Origin: Lepidodermella squamata
Taxonomy: Eukaryota; Gastrotricha
Direction: 5' to 3'
Length of the DNA: 64,000 nt
Assembly (NCBI GenBank): GCA_047495785.1
Contig: JBLDXI010000030.1
Span: 620,001 to 684,000, forward strand
This document shows positions 21,095-32,831 of this stretch, one piece after another; position 1 is the stretch's first letter, and each line of letters starts with the position of its first letter. The translations under genes and the position numbers were made by a program. A model generated the notes under the pieces. It had not been told where the DNA came from. It worked only from the letters and a program-made list of their open reading frames with translations, and made no database searches.

Positions 21095-22149
21095 GTTTAA
21101 AATTGTCAAGTAAAACGATCAAATATCTTAGTAAAAATTGCGAGGTCGGAAAACCGCGTTTAGTCATGATTAATTAGCCGACTATATTTTGAATCGTGCT
21201 TCATCAAAATGAGCAACAAAAAAACGTGGTCATAGGCTCTGGGGTTACAAGCTTTAGCTGAGAATGTTTTAGGAATACTGCAGACTAACTAGAAAACCTC
21301 ATGAAGTTCCGCTAATCATTAAATGCAATTATTGCGGCGTTGTCTAAAGGGCAGGTGAATCGCAAATAGAGGAAAGCTAGCTTGCCTAATTGACCGCTTC
21401 ATTTGATGGCTAGTAAATTTACGTGACTGTCGTTTTGAAGCTGTGATGAACATTACGTGATGAACAGATAGAGGCGAGTAACTAGCTAGCTTCTTGCATT
21501 TCAGGCTATAGATATTTGCTTGAGAAAAGCTTGAGTTGTTTGAGTGACGGGGAATTCCCCGTTGTCGTGGGGCGTCTTTTTTCGTTCCGTCCGTTCGATC
21601 AGACTGCGTTCCGTCGTTGGGACGTTGAGTGGTATGTGTGTGCGAGGTAATAAAAGAACCTACGTGAGCTCAGCCATTAAGGAAGGATGTGAGCGTAGCA
21701 GAAAAAGTGAGTGGTTCCCTCAATTGATGGAACTAGATAATAGAAGAAATTTAAAATTAGGAGTACTTAAAGATCGTTGACAATTGAAATATGGGGTTTG
21801 GCGAAAATAGGACATCGTAAGATTTTTATGTCGCTTTCAATGTCAATGAACGAGAAGTCAAACCAAATCGTATTCCAGGGCTCGTTATTTGGGCTTTTAC
21901 CATCGCAAAAACTGATTTCGAAAAAAGTACGCCTAAAAATTAAGAGTTTTTATTGCATCAATTAATAATCGCTAAATCGATTTTTTCCTTTGACAATCTT
22001 TGACAGTCCTTTGCTGGATTTTTGAAATTTTGAGAAAGTTAGAACTTGGAAGGTGCTTAGAATTATGAATCTTTCATGTTAAAAAATCACAAAGTCAATG
22101 ACTTGACATGTCTATTTGCCTAAAGCTTGAATCATTTCAAATCTGTGGT
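21095..22149. other. Intergenic, nothing recognised
   Basis: Two short plus-strand frames (21544-21780 and 21777-21965) have no recognisable features and I do not call them. The rest is AT-rich sequence. Confidence 0.5.
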
Positions 22150-23315
22150 GGGTGTGTTCAAAAAGTCTCAGCGCCACTGAATGCGCATTCTTAATTACAG
22201 GCATTGTTCTCTCATTGCGCAATAGTGTTTCAACGAAACTTTAACTTTTATTTATTTTTATCGCAGTCTAACACGGAAAGCTTATTCACCTTGGGAAATT
22301 TTTTAAATATTGCAATAAATTGTGGGAAAATTGTTAGGAATTTGCGCCCAACAGTCTCTCTTCCATGTTGATTTTTTGGGAACATTTTTGTAATAATTTC
22401 CCTCCAAAAAGCAAATCAAAGCGACCTATCGGATTGTCGAGTGATTTTCAACCCGTTTTTTTCGGTTTACGACGATAGAGAACAATCTAGAATCTAGACC
22501 TCCACAGTGTCGCCGCGATTTTATCGGCATAAATTATACATGCTGCGAGAAAGTTTGGAATCGGTCTCGATCTCAATGAATTTTTGGGAATTGTTCATCA
22601 AACGACTCTTGATTTTAAATTAAAATTAATCACCCTCCCGATAAAAGTAAAGGAATTTTTCAAAATGTTTTGGGAAGGCTTCGAAAATTAGCAGTTGTGA
22701 AATTGAAAATGTGCGATGCCGCCCAAAATTTGTAATTTAATTTTTTCATTTAATTTTCAATTTTTGGAAAAAAAATTAAAAATTGACCTGAGCCTTATGC
22801 GTTTCCCTGAAAAAGGGGAAAGGAAGAAGTGGTACCATTCGGCGTTTCATGTGCTATTTTTTTGCATTGATTAATTAAAGAAATTCATTTATTCAAACTT
22901 GAAAATTGATCAATTTTTAATAGCTGTGAAGTAGAAATGTGCCGTAGAGGCGTGCCAAGGTGTTCCGCAAGGTTTCCGAATAATTTTCCCACTTTGCAGA
23001 CGTATAAACGCTTTGCCGTCAAAAAATTGATAAAAATAAAATTCATATCGAACCATTGTGACTAATCACGACGCACGTGAGTAATCAGGGAAAGTTTCAG
23101 ACTGCTCGAGCAGCCTGAAACTTCGAACAATGCTTGTCCCTCACTGAACGTTCTGAGCATTAAAAAATCGCCTGAAAGCGTAATCAAGAGCATCTGTGTC
23201 CCTTTCCTCTGAAACTAAACAATGCGAATAATCGCTCTGAACATTAAAAAACGCAATTATCGAGTAATTCTGAAAGAACAGCGTTCTGAAGCTCTGAGAC
23301 TTTTTGAACACACCC
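22150..23315. mobile_element. 1.17 kb non-coding element with 22 bp TIRs
   Basis: GGGTGTGTTCAAAAAGTCTC at 22150 is matched by its inverse ending at 23315, perfect over 22 bp. No protein of note is coded inside. An inner hairpin lies near 23094-23123 (AGTTTCAG, CTGCTCGAGCAG, CTGAAACT). A target duplication is not clear; GTGG occurs near both sides but off by one base. Confidence 0.7.
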
Positions 23316-23433
23316 GTGGGACCAAGATGGGACAAAGACTTGAGTGCTCACCAGATGCAATGTGTTGCAATGCAAATAAAAGCAAAGTTTCAACTTGCAT
23401 CCAAAATATATTTCAGCATAGAACGTAAATAGA

Positions 23434-26400
23434 ATGCATTTATTGTGCTGCCTTTTACTGCTACCTACAATTCAAGCATTCTCACGACGGCAAGTCGTCG
23501 ATCCAAGAAAGGTAATCTTGGCCTAAAAACAGGCTGATGGTTATCAATTACAACGGCGTGATTTTATAGAATTACCACGAATGTCCGATTCCGCAATTGC
23601 AAAACAGCGTTGTCCTTGTTCGAAGCTGGTCGATGGATGAACTCAATGCCACGCCTATGACGGTCAAGGCCGGCACAGAAATAACGATTGAATGTCCTGT
23701 TGGACAGAACTCTACGGCCAACAGTTTTGTTTGCGGCGATGATGGGCGTTGGTCGAATCAAGATGATAATTTCTGTTTGTAACTTTTCGGTGAAACTTTG
23801 TTTAAGGTTTTTGTTTGATACAGGCTCGCGAAATTCGGAATTTCAAACTCAGACTCGGAGAAAACGCGACTTCTTGACTATTTTGGCAAATATCATATGT
23901 AAGCTTCTAAAACTTAGCTTGATTGTTGATCATGTCCCTTTTAGATTGGCAAGATCCAACGTTCTGGATCTGTTATGGCATTCTTACTCGCCCAGCCGAA
24001 ATCTTACAAACCACGACGCCAGCTTTCATTCCTGATGAAGAACTACCTGATGCGAGTGGTGAACCTGACCTGTACGAAGACTCGCAGCCTCCAGACGCTA
24101 CACTGACATCGCGGTTTTTCGAAGCCATCAGAAGCAATGACGTGGTGGAAGCAAGTCGAATTTACAGCGAATCTAACGGTGTCACCAAGGCTCGCGATAG
24201 CCGCAATCAGTCGGCGTTGATAGCAGCAATTGAAACCGGATCGAAAGATATGGTGGAGTTTCTTCTAAAACTAGGCGTGAATATTGAACGAAATTCGTCC
24301 GTGATCACGGCAGGTTAGTTTCAAATTTCAAAAAATGTAAAGATTTTTAAGCTCGGAGTCCCTGAAAATACTCTTGCTAATCATCTCTTTCCCATACCCC
24401 ATACCCCTATTAAGCGATTTTTGCTTATTTTTAGCTAGTTAGATATGTTCTTTTCCTGTGTTCGTTAATCTTTTGGTTATGAAACAATGCCATATTGATA
24501 GTCTTAGGTATATATAATAGCAAAATTTGGATAAAATTCGTGTGCCGATAAAACTTCAGAGAATTGTAAATTAATTTTAAATTTTAAATTAAATTAAAAA
24601 ATTAAATTTCACGCGTTATTGGAAACTTAAAAAAGTCGTTTGCTCTTAAATTAAGAAATTTTACCTGGGTGAAGCGTGAAGCTTTGCTGATTTTACCATT
24701 TCATCCATTTCATCAGTCCACGATGCCCTTATTTCAGACTGGCTTATTCCAATCAAAGTAGCCTTAGTTTAGTTGGAGACCGATTTCTAACTTTTCTAAC
24801 TTATTTTTCTTAGGGGTAGGGGAGTCTTTTTCTTTAAAAATCCTGCAATTTGTGACTAAATGTTTTGTTCAATTTTACAGCCAAGTCGGGAAATCCTGAA
24901 ATCGTCAAGCTGATGATGTACTCGAATTCGAAGCTCCAGGTGGCTGAAGACGGGCGAACTGCGTTGCACTGGGCCTCGGAATTGGGTCACACCGCCGTAG
25001 TAGATCTCCTCATTGATCACGGCGCGGACCCCAGGGCAAAAATGAGCTTGGAAAATGACGAACAAACAGCGGTTCATGCAGCGGTCCTACATGGCCACAT
25101 CGAGACGCTCAGTCACCTCCTCGACAAAAAGCCGTGTCTCGTAAACTTGACCAATCGATTGGGTGAAACTCCTCTCATACTCGCCGCACGACTTGGCCAC
25201 CTTAATATTGCCGGAAAGTTGGTGCGAAGGTACAACGCTTCCCTCGACAATGAAGCCGCAGAAGGCGAGACGGCTCTTTTCGTTGCCGTAGACGCTGGCC
25301 ATCTTGCTGTGGTCAGACTATTGGTCTCTTCAGGAGCAAACTTGACAACAAACAGAACAACAACACTTCACATCGCCGTCACACGAAATCACCCTTCGAT
25401 CGTCGAGTATTTGTTGGAAAATGTTCCTAATGCCCTTCGTCTGCAAAATAAATGGAATGAGACTGCGTTACATGTAGCAGCTGCGAATGGTTGGGAAAAG
25501 ATGGTTCGCCTTCTGGCTGGGAAGAACTTGCCTTATGTGATAGATTCACTTGGCCGGACGGCCTTGCATTCCGCTGTGGCTAATGGCCATCTGGCGATTG
25601 TTCGTCTTCTTACGAGCAAAGCTCCGTCCTGGCTGAGGGCCAGAAGCTATTTGCGTGATAATGGGGATACGCCTTTGACCTTGGCAGTTCGAATCGGAAA
25701 TCTCGAAATTGTTCGAGCTTTGCTAGATCCGGATTTTCGAGTTCGAATCTCAGAACGAACTGCAACAATGAAGACTCCGCTTCAAGTTGCAGTGCTGGCT
25801 GGGAAAACTGATATTGCGTGTTTCCTCGCCAGAGCGAAGGCTGGTGCTAATATGACTGTTGATGAGGCAGGGCAGGATCTGAAAACTCCGCTGATTGTTG
25901 CGGCTGGTCTTGGCTATAGCGAAATCGTTCAGTGCCTTGTTGAGAGTGGAGCGAATATTACGGCCATCTATGGCATTGGAATTGGCAAGATTACTGCAGT
26001 TCATGCTGCTGGTAAGTTATCGGGTTATCCTACGGATTTCGTGACCCTCAAAATCAGTCACTGTGATCTAATTTGAATAGAGAGCTTTTACCAATTTACA
26101 ATCCAATTTGAGATTCAATTTTTCAATTCATTTGGATTTTTAACGATACCTTTTTAACAATAATTCCTTATCATTTTCGCAGCCATGAACGGATCGGTCG
26201 ATGCTTTGAAAATTTTGGTTCGATCAGGCGGGGAAATTGCTCTCAATGCGTTAGATGGAAATGGTTCATCGCCCCTGTTGAGAGCGATCGCTGCTAAACA
26301 AAACTCGGCTACCCACCTACTTGTTGATCGGGGCGCGAATATTGATGCGAAAACCCCTCAAGGCATCACGCCGCTGCTGAAAGCGGCTGAAGATGGGAAT

Positions 26401-26702
26401 TATGACATTGTCGAGTTTCTCCTAAGCAAGAAAGCTGATATCGAAGCCAGGGATGCTGATTTTAGGACCCCACTCATAGCAGCCGCAGGTATGCCTAGAA
26501 AATTCTTAATTTGAGATACTACTCTTTTTTCGAAAAAATGTCTATAGCTTCTGGGCATCTCAATACAACCCGTTTGCTGGTCGAAAGAGGGGCTGATGTA
26601 ATGGCTGTGACTTCCATCGGGTCGACAGCCCTCGATTTAGCTATTGCTAAGGGCCATGCGGATGTTGAGGATTATCTAATACGCCACGTTACCCATCGCT
26701 AA
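23434..26702 (+). CDS. Secreted CCP (sushi) plus ankyrin-repeat protein, copy 1 (7 exons, 772 aa)
   Basis: Exons are 23434-23511, 23570-23774, 23824-23898, 23945-24313, 24881-26011, 26183-26488 and 26548-26702; all joins keep frame. A signal peptide (MHLLCCLLLLPTIQAFS) is followed by one CCP domain (Cys in YHECP, IECP, FVCGDDGRW and NFC), an RRKR proprotein-convertase-type site, a Pro/acidic linker and then about 14 ankyrin repeats to the end. No membrane segment follows, so the ankyrin part should be outside the cell, which is unusual. The 567 bp intron before exon 5 is much longer than the rest. Introns cut between ankyrin repeats in phase 1. The neighbour copy follows at 27001. Confidence 0.8.
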
Positions 26703-27000
26703 ATCTAATCTAGAATCAGTCCTAATCTATCTACATATTCGTTTTCCCTATGCGTGATTTTCCCAGGTCAGCCTTTAGAATTTGACTTATTTCTTTGTTC
26801 TTTTCTACGAACGTTGTCTGTGAAGCGTTTGAAAAAATTGATTGTGGTGAAAATTAGCAACTTTTTGTCGGAATTCCTATGGAACGTTTTTCAGTCATTT
26901 CTAGTCCGAATCGCGGCTGTAAATAAACAAATGCGAGAAGTAAAGAGAAATAAACAAGTGCATTTTCCCGTTCGCTTTTTTCTAGAGAGGTTTTACACGA

Positions 27001-29879
27001 ATGCTTCAGCTCATTTGCTTCCTGCTGGCACTGACCCTGCAAGTTTATGGCCATCATGTAAGTTCACCAGCAAGATTCTATTAAACTTGACTGTATATCT
27101 TTCTGCACAGGAAGGCGTGGAATGCCCGATGCCAAAATTGCGAAATGGAGTTGTGATCGTCCTGAGGCGGTCGTCAACAGATGTAGTTCACGTCACACCT
27201 ATATCGGCTGAATTCGGTACTGAAATCACGATTAAGTGCGACGATGGTTATGAAGAGAGAAACGCATCAGTAAACTTGTTCACTTGTGGCCAAGATGGAC
27301 GCTGGTCGAATGAGGATGACATTTCTTGTTAGTCATTTTCCGATGATTCACCGTATTCCCATTTCTTTAATTTTACAGGCGTCATCGATTCATCTTTGAG
27401 TAGACCTCGACGTGGCCTTCCAACATGGGGTAAGCAGTTCTGAAAATTCAATTAGACCCATTTATCCAAGAAATGGGTGAATCGAAAACCTGCTGAATTT
27501 TCTTTATTTTTTTCGATGATAAATTGCAGATCCCATGTACATGCTATGCGGTCGTTTCAACATCAGGCGTCCCGAAACCGAGCAGACAACAACACCAACA
27601 TTTATTCCAGACGAAGAATTTCTCGATGAAAGTGAAATGGACTACTACGACGAAGATACCGCGCCTCCGAGCTCTTCCTTAACATCTCAATTTTTCGAAG
27701 CCATCAACAGAAATAATCTGGAAGAAGTCAGTAAAATGTATGGCGACTACAATGGCGTCGTTAAAGCTCGGAATGACCTGAATCAATCAGCCTTGACTGC
27801 CGCAATAGCTGCCGGGTCTAAAGATATCGTTGAATTTCTCCTCAATCTCGGCGTGAATGTTGAACGCAATTCTTCTTTGATTGAAGCAGGTCACTAACCA
27901 GGATTTATTTTCTGTATTTCCATGGTTAAAAGCTCCTTAATTACTTAACACTTGAGTGTTTGTCTTTTCCAGCAAAATTTGGCGATCCTGAAATAGTTGA
28001 AATGCTGATCTACGCTGATGCGAAGCTTCAGGTAGTTCATGACGGCCGAACAGCTCTGCACTGGGCCTCGGAATTAGGTCATGCAGCCGTAGTCGATCTG
28101 CTCATTGATCACGGCGCCGATGTTCGGGCTCAAATGGACGATGAGAAAAGCAACGGCAGCACTGCAATTCACGCTGCTATTTCGCATGGGCATTCCGAGA
28201 CTTTCACGCGGCTGCTTGACAAGAAGCCGTTTCTCATGGAATCGGTGAATAGATTCGGCGAGACACCTCTCCTTCTAGCCTCACGCCTCGGTCATCTCAA
28301 AATTGTTGGAACGTTGCTGAAAAAGTCGAATGGTACAATTGAGGCTAGGACTAAAGATGGCGAAACTGCGCTACTGGCTGCCGTGGATGCTAATCAACTC
28401 CCAGTCGTCAAATTTTTGCTTTCGAAAGGCGGAAATGTGTCGGCTGTTAAAAACGACAGTAGTACGGCGTTGCACCTAGCTGTCTTGAGAAATCACACGT
28501 TAATGGTCAAATATTTACTGAAAGCTGCTCCTCACTTGCTCAGTAAACAGAACGACAAAAACGAAACTGCTTTACATTTGGCTGCTTCGAATGGACTGAT
28601 TGAAATGGTTCGTCTACTTACGGAGCAGGATTTGCCTTTTCTGATTGATTCACTTGGTCGGACGGCCTTGCATTCCGCTGTGGCTAATGGTCATCTGGCG
28701 ATTGTTCGTCTTCTTATGACCAAAGCCCCGTCCTGGCTGAGGGCCAGGAGCTATTTGCGTGACAATGGGGATACGCCTTTGACCTTGGCAATCCGAAGAG
28801 GGAATCTCGAAATAGTTCGAGCTTTGCTAGAAACAGATTTTCCAGTTCGAATCATGGATCGAACTGCTTCCATGAAGACCCCGCTTCAAGTTGCAGTTCT
28901 GGCTGGGAAAACTGATATTGCGTGTTTCCTCGCCAGAGCGAAGGCTGGTGCTAATATGACTGTTGATGAGGCAGGGCAGGATCTGAAAACTCCGCTGATT
29001 GTTGCGGCTGGTCTTGGCTATAGCGAAATCGTTCAGTGCCTTGTTGAGAGTGGAGCGAATATTACGGCCATCTATGGCATTGGAATTGGCAAGATTACTG
29101 CAGTTCATGCTGCTGGTAAGTTTTGTATTTCACCCTGGTGAAACCTGGTGAAACATGAAACATGGATAAGTGGGAATGGCCTTTGGGTGGACCTTGGTTA
29201 AGGTGGCCTCATGGCAATAGGAAACAGTAAGCTCTTATTCAGTCTCTAATTTTTCCATTGTTCAGCCATCAACGGTTCTGTCGAAGTCCTGAAAGTTCTA
29301 GTGAAGCATGGCTGGAAGAATGTGCTCAATGCGAAAGATGGTTTCGGATCAGTACCGCTGTTCACAGCGATCAAGTCACAACAGAACGCGGTCGCTCGCG
29401 CGTTGGTCGAACTCGGAGCAGATATCGAAGGTAAAACCGTGCGAGGTGTCACGCCGTTACTGATAGCAGCCGACGAAGGAAATTTCGAAATGGTAGAATA
29501 TCTCCTCGGCAAGAAGGCTGATATCGAAGCTAGGGATGATTACTCCAGAACACCTCTCCTAGCAGCTGCAGGTTTGTGAGAAAATCATGAAATGCCGAAA
29601 ATACCTTTCAATTTTGCAGCATCTGGCAATTTAAACGTAACCCGTCTGCTGATTGAAGAAGGAGCGAATGCCCTGGCTACAACCAATCTCGGCTACTCGG
29701 CCCTTCATCTGGCTCTAGCTTACGGCAAGAACGATGTAGCTGAGTACCTACGCAGCGCCAAGCCAGAGATAACTTCGCTGACTACTACCGACACATTGGC
29801 GACAGTTAAGCTGAACAATATTAATGCCATGCTAAAAATTGTGCTTCCGAGCCGTAGAATGCTAACCACGCTTGGCTAA
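27001..29879 (+). CDS. Secreted CCP (sushi) plus ankyrin-repeat protein, copy 2 (7 exons, 797 aa)
   Basis: Exons are 27001-27057, 27111-27327, 27379-27429, 27530-27889, 27973-29115, 29266-29571 and 29620-29879, in the same plan and phases as copy 1. A signal peptide (MLQLICFLLALTLQVYG) is followed by one CCP domain (VECP, IKC, FTCGQDGRW, ISC), an RPRR convertase-type site and about 14 ankyrin repeats. A further 40-residue C-terminal tail is missing from copy 1. It shares a 224 bp identical tract with copy 1. The architecture recalls furin-cut, ankyrin-rich secreted proteins of spiders, but I see no matching N-terminal domain and assign no activity. Confidence 0.82.
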
Positions 29880-30505
29880 TTAGGGCATCATCGCAATTGT
29901 GAGAATAAAATTAGTCAGGATTGAGTTTGAGAGTCTCCACAAATTTGACCTAATTACAGACATCTTTAATTTCTTACAGAATTCCCTGTCTCAAACATTT
30001 TCAAGATTGATGCTTGATATGTCCTGGTTTCGGACATTTTCAGCAGATTTGACCTCATTTTGGACATTCTCAATTTCTCAATGAATTTTCACTCAAACAA
30101 AATTTTCACAAAACTGTTAGACCTAGCCCACAGCTAACAAAGTTTCGGACGATTCTGAAGCCATTACGGACCTATCATGAATCAATCGCCTGTTGCGAAC
30201 GGAATTTCGGAAAGTTCGAATTGAACTTTGAACCCAGCCGCGTTGTTTTTCGGTTTGATAATCCCCCCTTTTTTCACGCATGCTCAACCGTTTATCAGCC
30301 GAAATAATCTCCGAGTTCACTGCCTGTGCACGTTGCATAGTTGCTTCAATCCCTGACTGAAAACGAAAGTTCGAGTTGCAAACTCCGATCAGGGTCGAGG
30401 TGGCAACGTGCATAGGTTTTTCCCATTTTTTTTATTTTTTTTTTTATTTTTTTTTATTTTAAAAATCAAATCTCACGGTAAAAAATAATTATTTTGAATT
30501 TTGTG
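29880..30505. other. Intergenic between convergent genes
   Basis: There are T/A-rich runs near 30421-30460 and a weak inverted pair around TGCACGTTGC / GCAACGTGCA (30327-30412). It is probably 3' untranslated sequence of both neighbours. No gene is supported. Confidence 0.5.
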
Positions 30506-32831
30506 TCACTTTGTAACCAAACCGAGCCCGGTAATTTGGGCATCGCCATCATAGTCATTAATTAGCTGTTTAGCAATTTGAGCCTTTTGCAAATCCTTCT
30601 CATCAGCCCCGTTTTCCAGCAAATAATTCGCCACATCGGTGTGGCCATTAACAGCTGCCCAGAACAGCATTGAATTTCCATTCGAATCCAACTCGTGCTC
30701 AATCAATTTCGTCACCGATCCGGCCGAGTGATTCGTATGTTCACGCTTCAACGCTTCGTCCAGCAAAAATCTCGCAACAGCAAGATGGCCGTTCGCCGCG
30801 GATGAAAATAACGCAGTCATGCCCTGTTGTTGCGTTTTGAAATACGTGATTTTCGCGCCATTTTCCACTAAAATTCGACAATTCTCCAAATGGCCATGTC
30901 TTGCGGCTAACATCAACGCCGTTACGTTTTGCTCGTCGTTAACATCCGCGCCTTTTTCAATGACTTCTTTACATAAATCGGCGAAATTTGACTTGAGAGC
31001 TGCCGCTTTTAGGACGTTAATCCCGCTGTGATTTTTCGCGTTTACCGACGCGCCGTTGCTAAGCAACAACCGGCAAATTTCAGCGTGACCGAAATATGCG
31101 GCTTGAATTAGGGCGGTTTCCCCGGTTGAGGAGGCATGGTCCAACTCGGCGCCGTTTTCTAGTAGGATTTTGCATATTTCGAGGTGGCCATTTTCGGCGG
31201 CTAGTGTTAACGCTGTGAAGCCACGTTCGTCTGTTTCGTTGACGGGGAATTTTTGTTCGGTGAGGAGATACTGGCAAATGGCGGCTTGGCCTCGTTGAGC
31301 CGCTAACATGAGGGCGTTGTGGCCGGGTGTGTTTTTCTGTAGAAGATCGGCGCCTTTTTCTAGGTAGAGCTTCATAAGGTCCAAATGGCCATTCCAAGCT
31401 GTGTTCAGGTATAACGAAGTACCTTGAAAAATCAAAAATTTTATATTAAATTTGTTTCAAAAGTAAATAAAAAAAATTGATTCGCTTAAAGTTCCAAATT
31501 TTTCAAAATTTAAAATATAAAAATTATTTTAGCAAAGAAATTTGGAAATATAATGTTATAAGTAAAGTTTGAGAAAATAAATATAAAAATTCAAGTTAAT
31601 TTAAAAATGTTCGAAAAAATATAAAAAGTTGGGATTTCATTGATCAATATTTTTTCAGATTGGTTATGGGTTACCGACCTGGTTTTATTAGGCCAACAAT
31701 TTCAGGAAATTTTCGAATTTTTGAAATTTATTTGAATCTTGAATTTTTTTGCAAATCCTTTCTGATTTTTCTAAATTTATCTGATTCTGCGAATTCGAAA
31801 ATCGAAAATTTGGTGATCTCGTCTCTCTAATTAATATAGACCCGCAAAATTTAGGTTCCCCAGCTCTTGCACACCCATTTTATTACCTTGGCTATTAGCC
31901 CACGCCAGATTAGCGCCTTTTTCCATCAAAATACGGCAAACATCGTAGTTTCCACTCGTTGTAGCATAGGCCAACGGCGTTCCATGCTGCGACGCATCCG
32001 AATCCTCCATATTGGCTCCGTGATCGATTAAGAGCTTAACAAGTGCCGGCTGGCTGGCTTTCGGCTGGCCGTAACACGCGATTATGAGCGGAGTTGCATT
32101 TTCGAGGTTGCGAAAACTCGCTCGGAAATTAGGATAAGCGCCGTGTTCGAGCAATTTTTCAACGTGCGCTAGATTTATCGGATCGGCACTTACAGCTTCG
32201 ATTAATTCCATGTTCGTATTCTTCAATGACAAAATTATGAAAAAAGAATATCAGGAAATTTATAACACATCTTCCTTCAGGGAAATATAAGAAATAATTT
32301 GTTTCAAAGATTTTAAAATTGGAATTTTGAAAATTTTGAAATTACTATTTTGAATTACTACCTATGCACTATTTTGAAAATTTTGAAAATTTAATTTTAA
32401 ATTTACGGAACTCTCAAATTCAAAATTTTCAAAATTTTCAAATATATTTTCAAAATTTTCAATCTAAATTCAAATATTTCAAAAATGATTTCCAAAATTA
32501 TGAAACTAACACGAAGTGACGCTCCCAATTTGAAGTTGTCATTCAATGCCTGAGTTAGCCTATCAACAATGGAGCTCGCATCCAAATCGACAGCATCCAG
32601 AGCCAGCTCTTCATGGTCGACATTGTCGCCCTGCGCCACCGTAGCTTGGCTTAGCAGCTTTCTGACATGCTGATCGACAAGAGCCTCCAGCACTGATTTG
32701 AGAGCTCGGCCAGCTTCGACAATTTCGAGCAGTTCTTGGTACTCAGCCAACGCCTCAACATCAGGCTCGCCGTGCTCATCTTCCTCCTCAGAACTGAACA
32801 AAATTTCTTCTTCACTTGAAAATGAGCCCAT
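30506..32831 (-). CDS. Intracellular ankyrin-repeat protein (3 exons, 523 aa)
   Basis: Exons are 32511-32831, 31887-32220 and 30506-31422. The introns (290 and 464 bp) are longer than elsewhere here, and the joins keep frame. The acidic N-terminus (EEEILFSSEEEDEHGE) and a helical region of 107 residues are followed by about 12 ankyrin repeats, seen as GHxxVxxxLLxxGA units. There is no signal peptide, so it should act inside the cell as a binding scaffold; the partner is unknown. It lies head-away from the two secreted ankyrin genes, but its repeats are not close copies of theirs. Confidence 0.78.

Noticed and set aside
23434-29879. Bacterial origin of the ankyrin genes
   Set aside because: Seven exons with host-type introns, signal peptides and CCP domains are animal features.
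30123-30413. 96-codon minus-strand frame as a gene
   Set aside because: No domain, lies in a likely 3' untranslated region and spans a weak hairpin.
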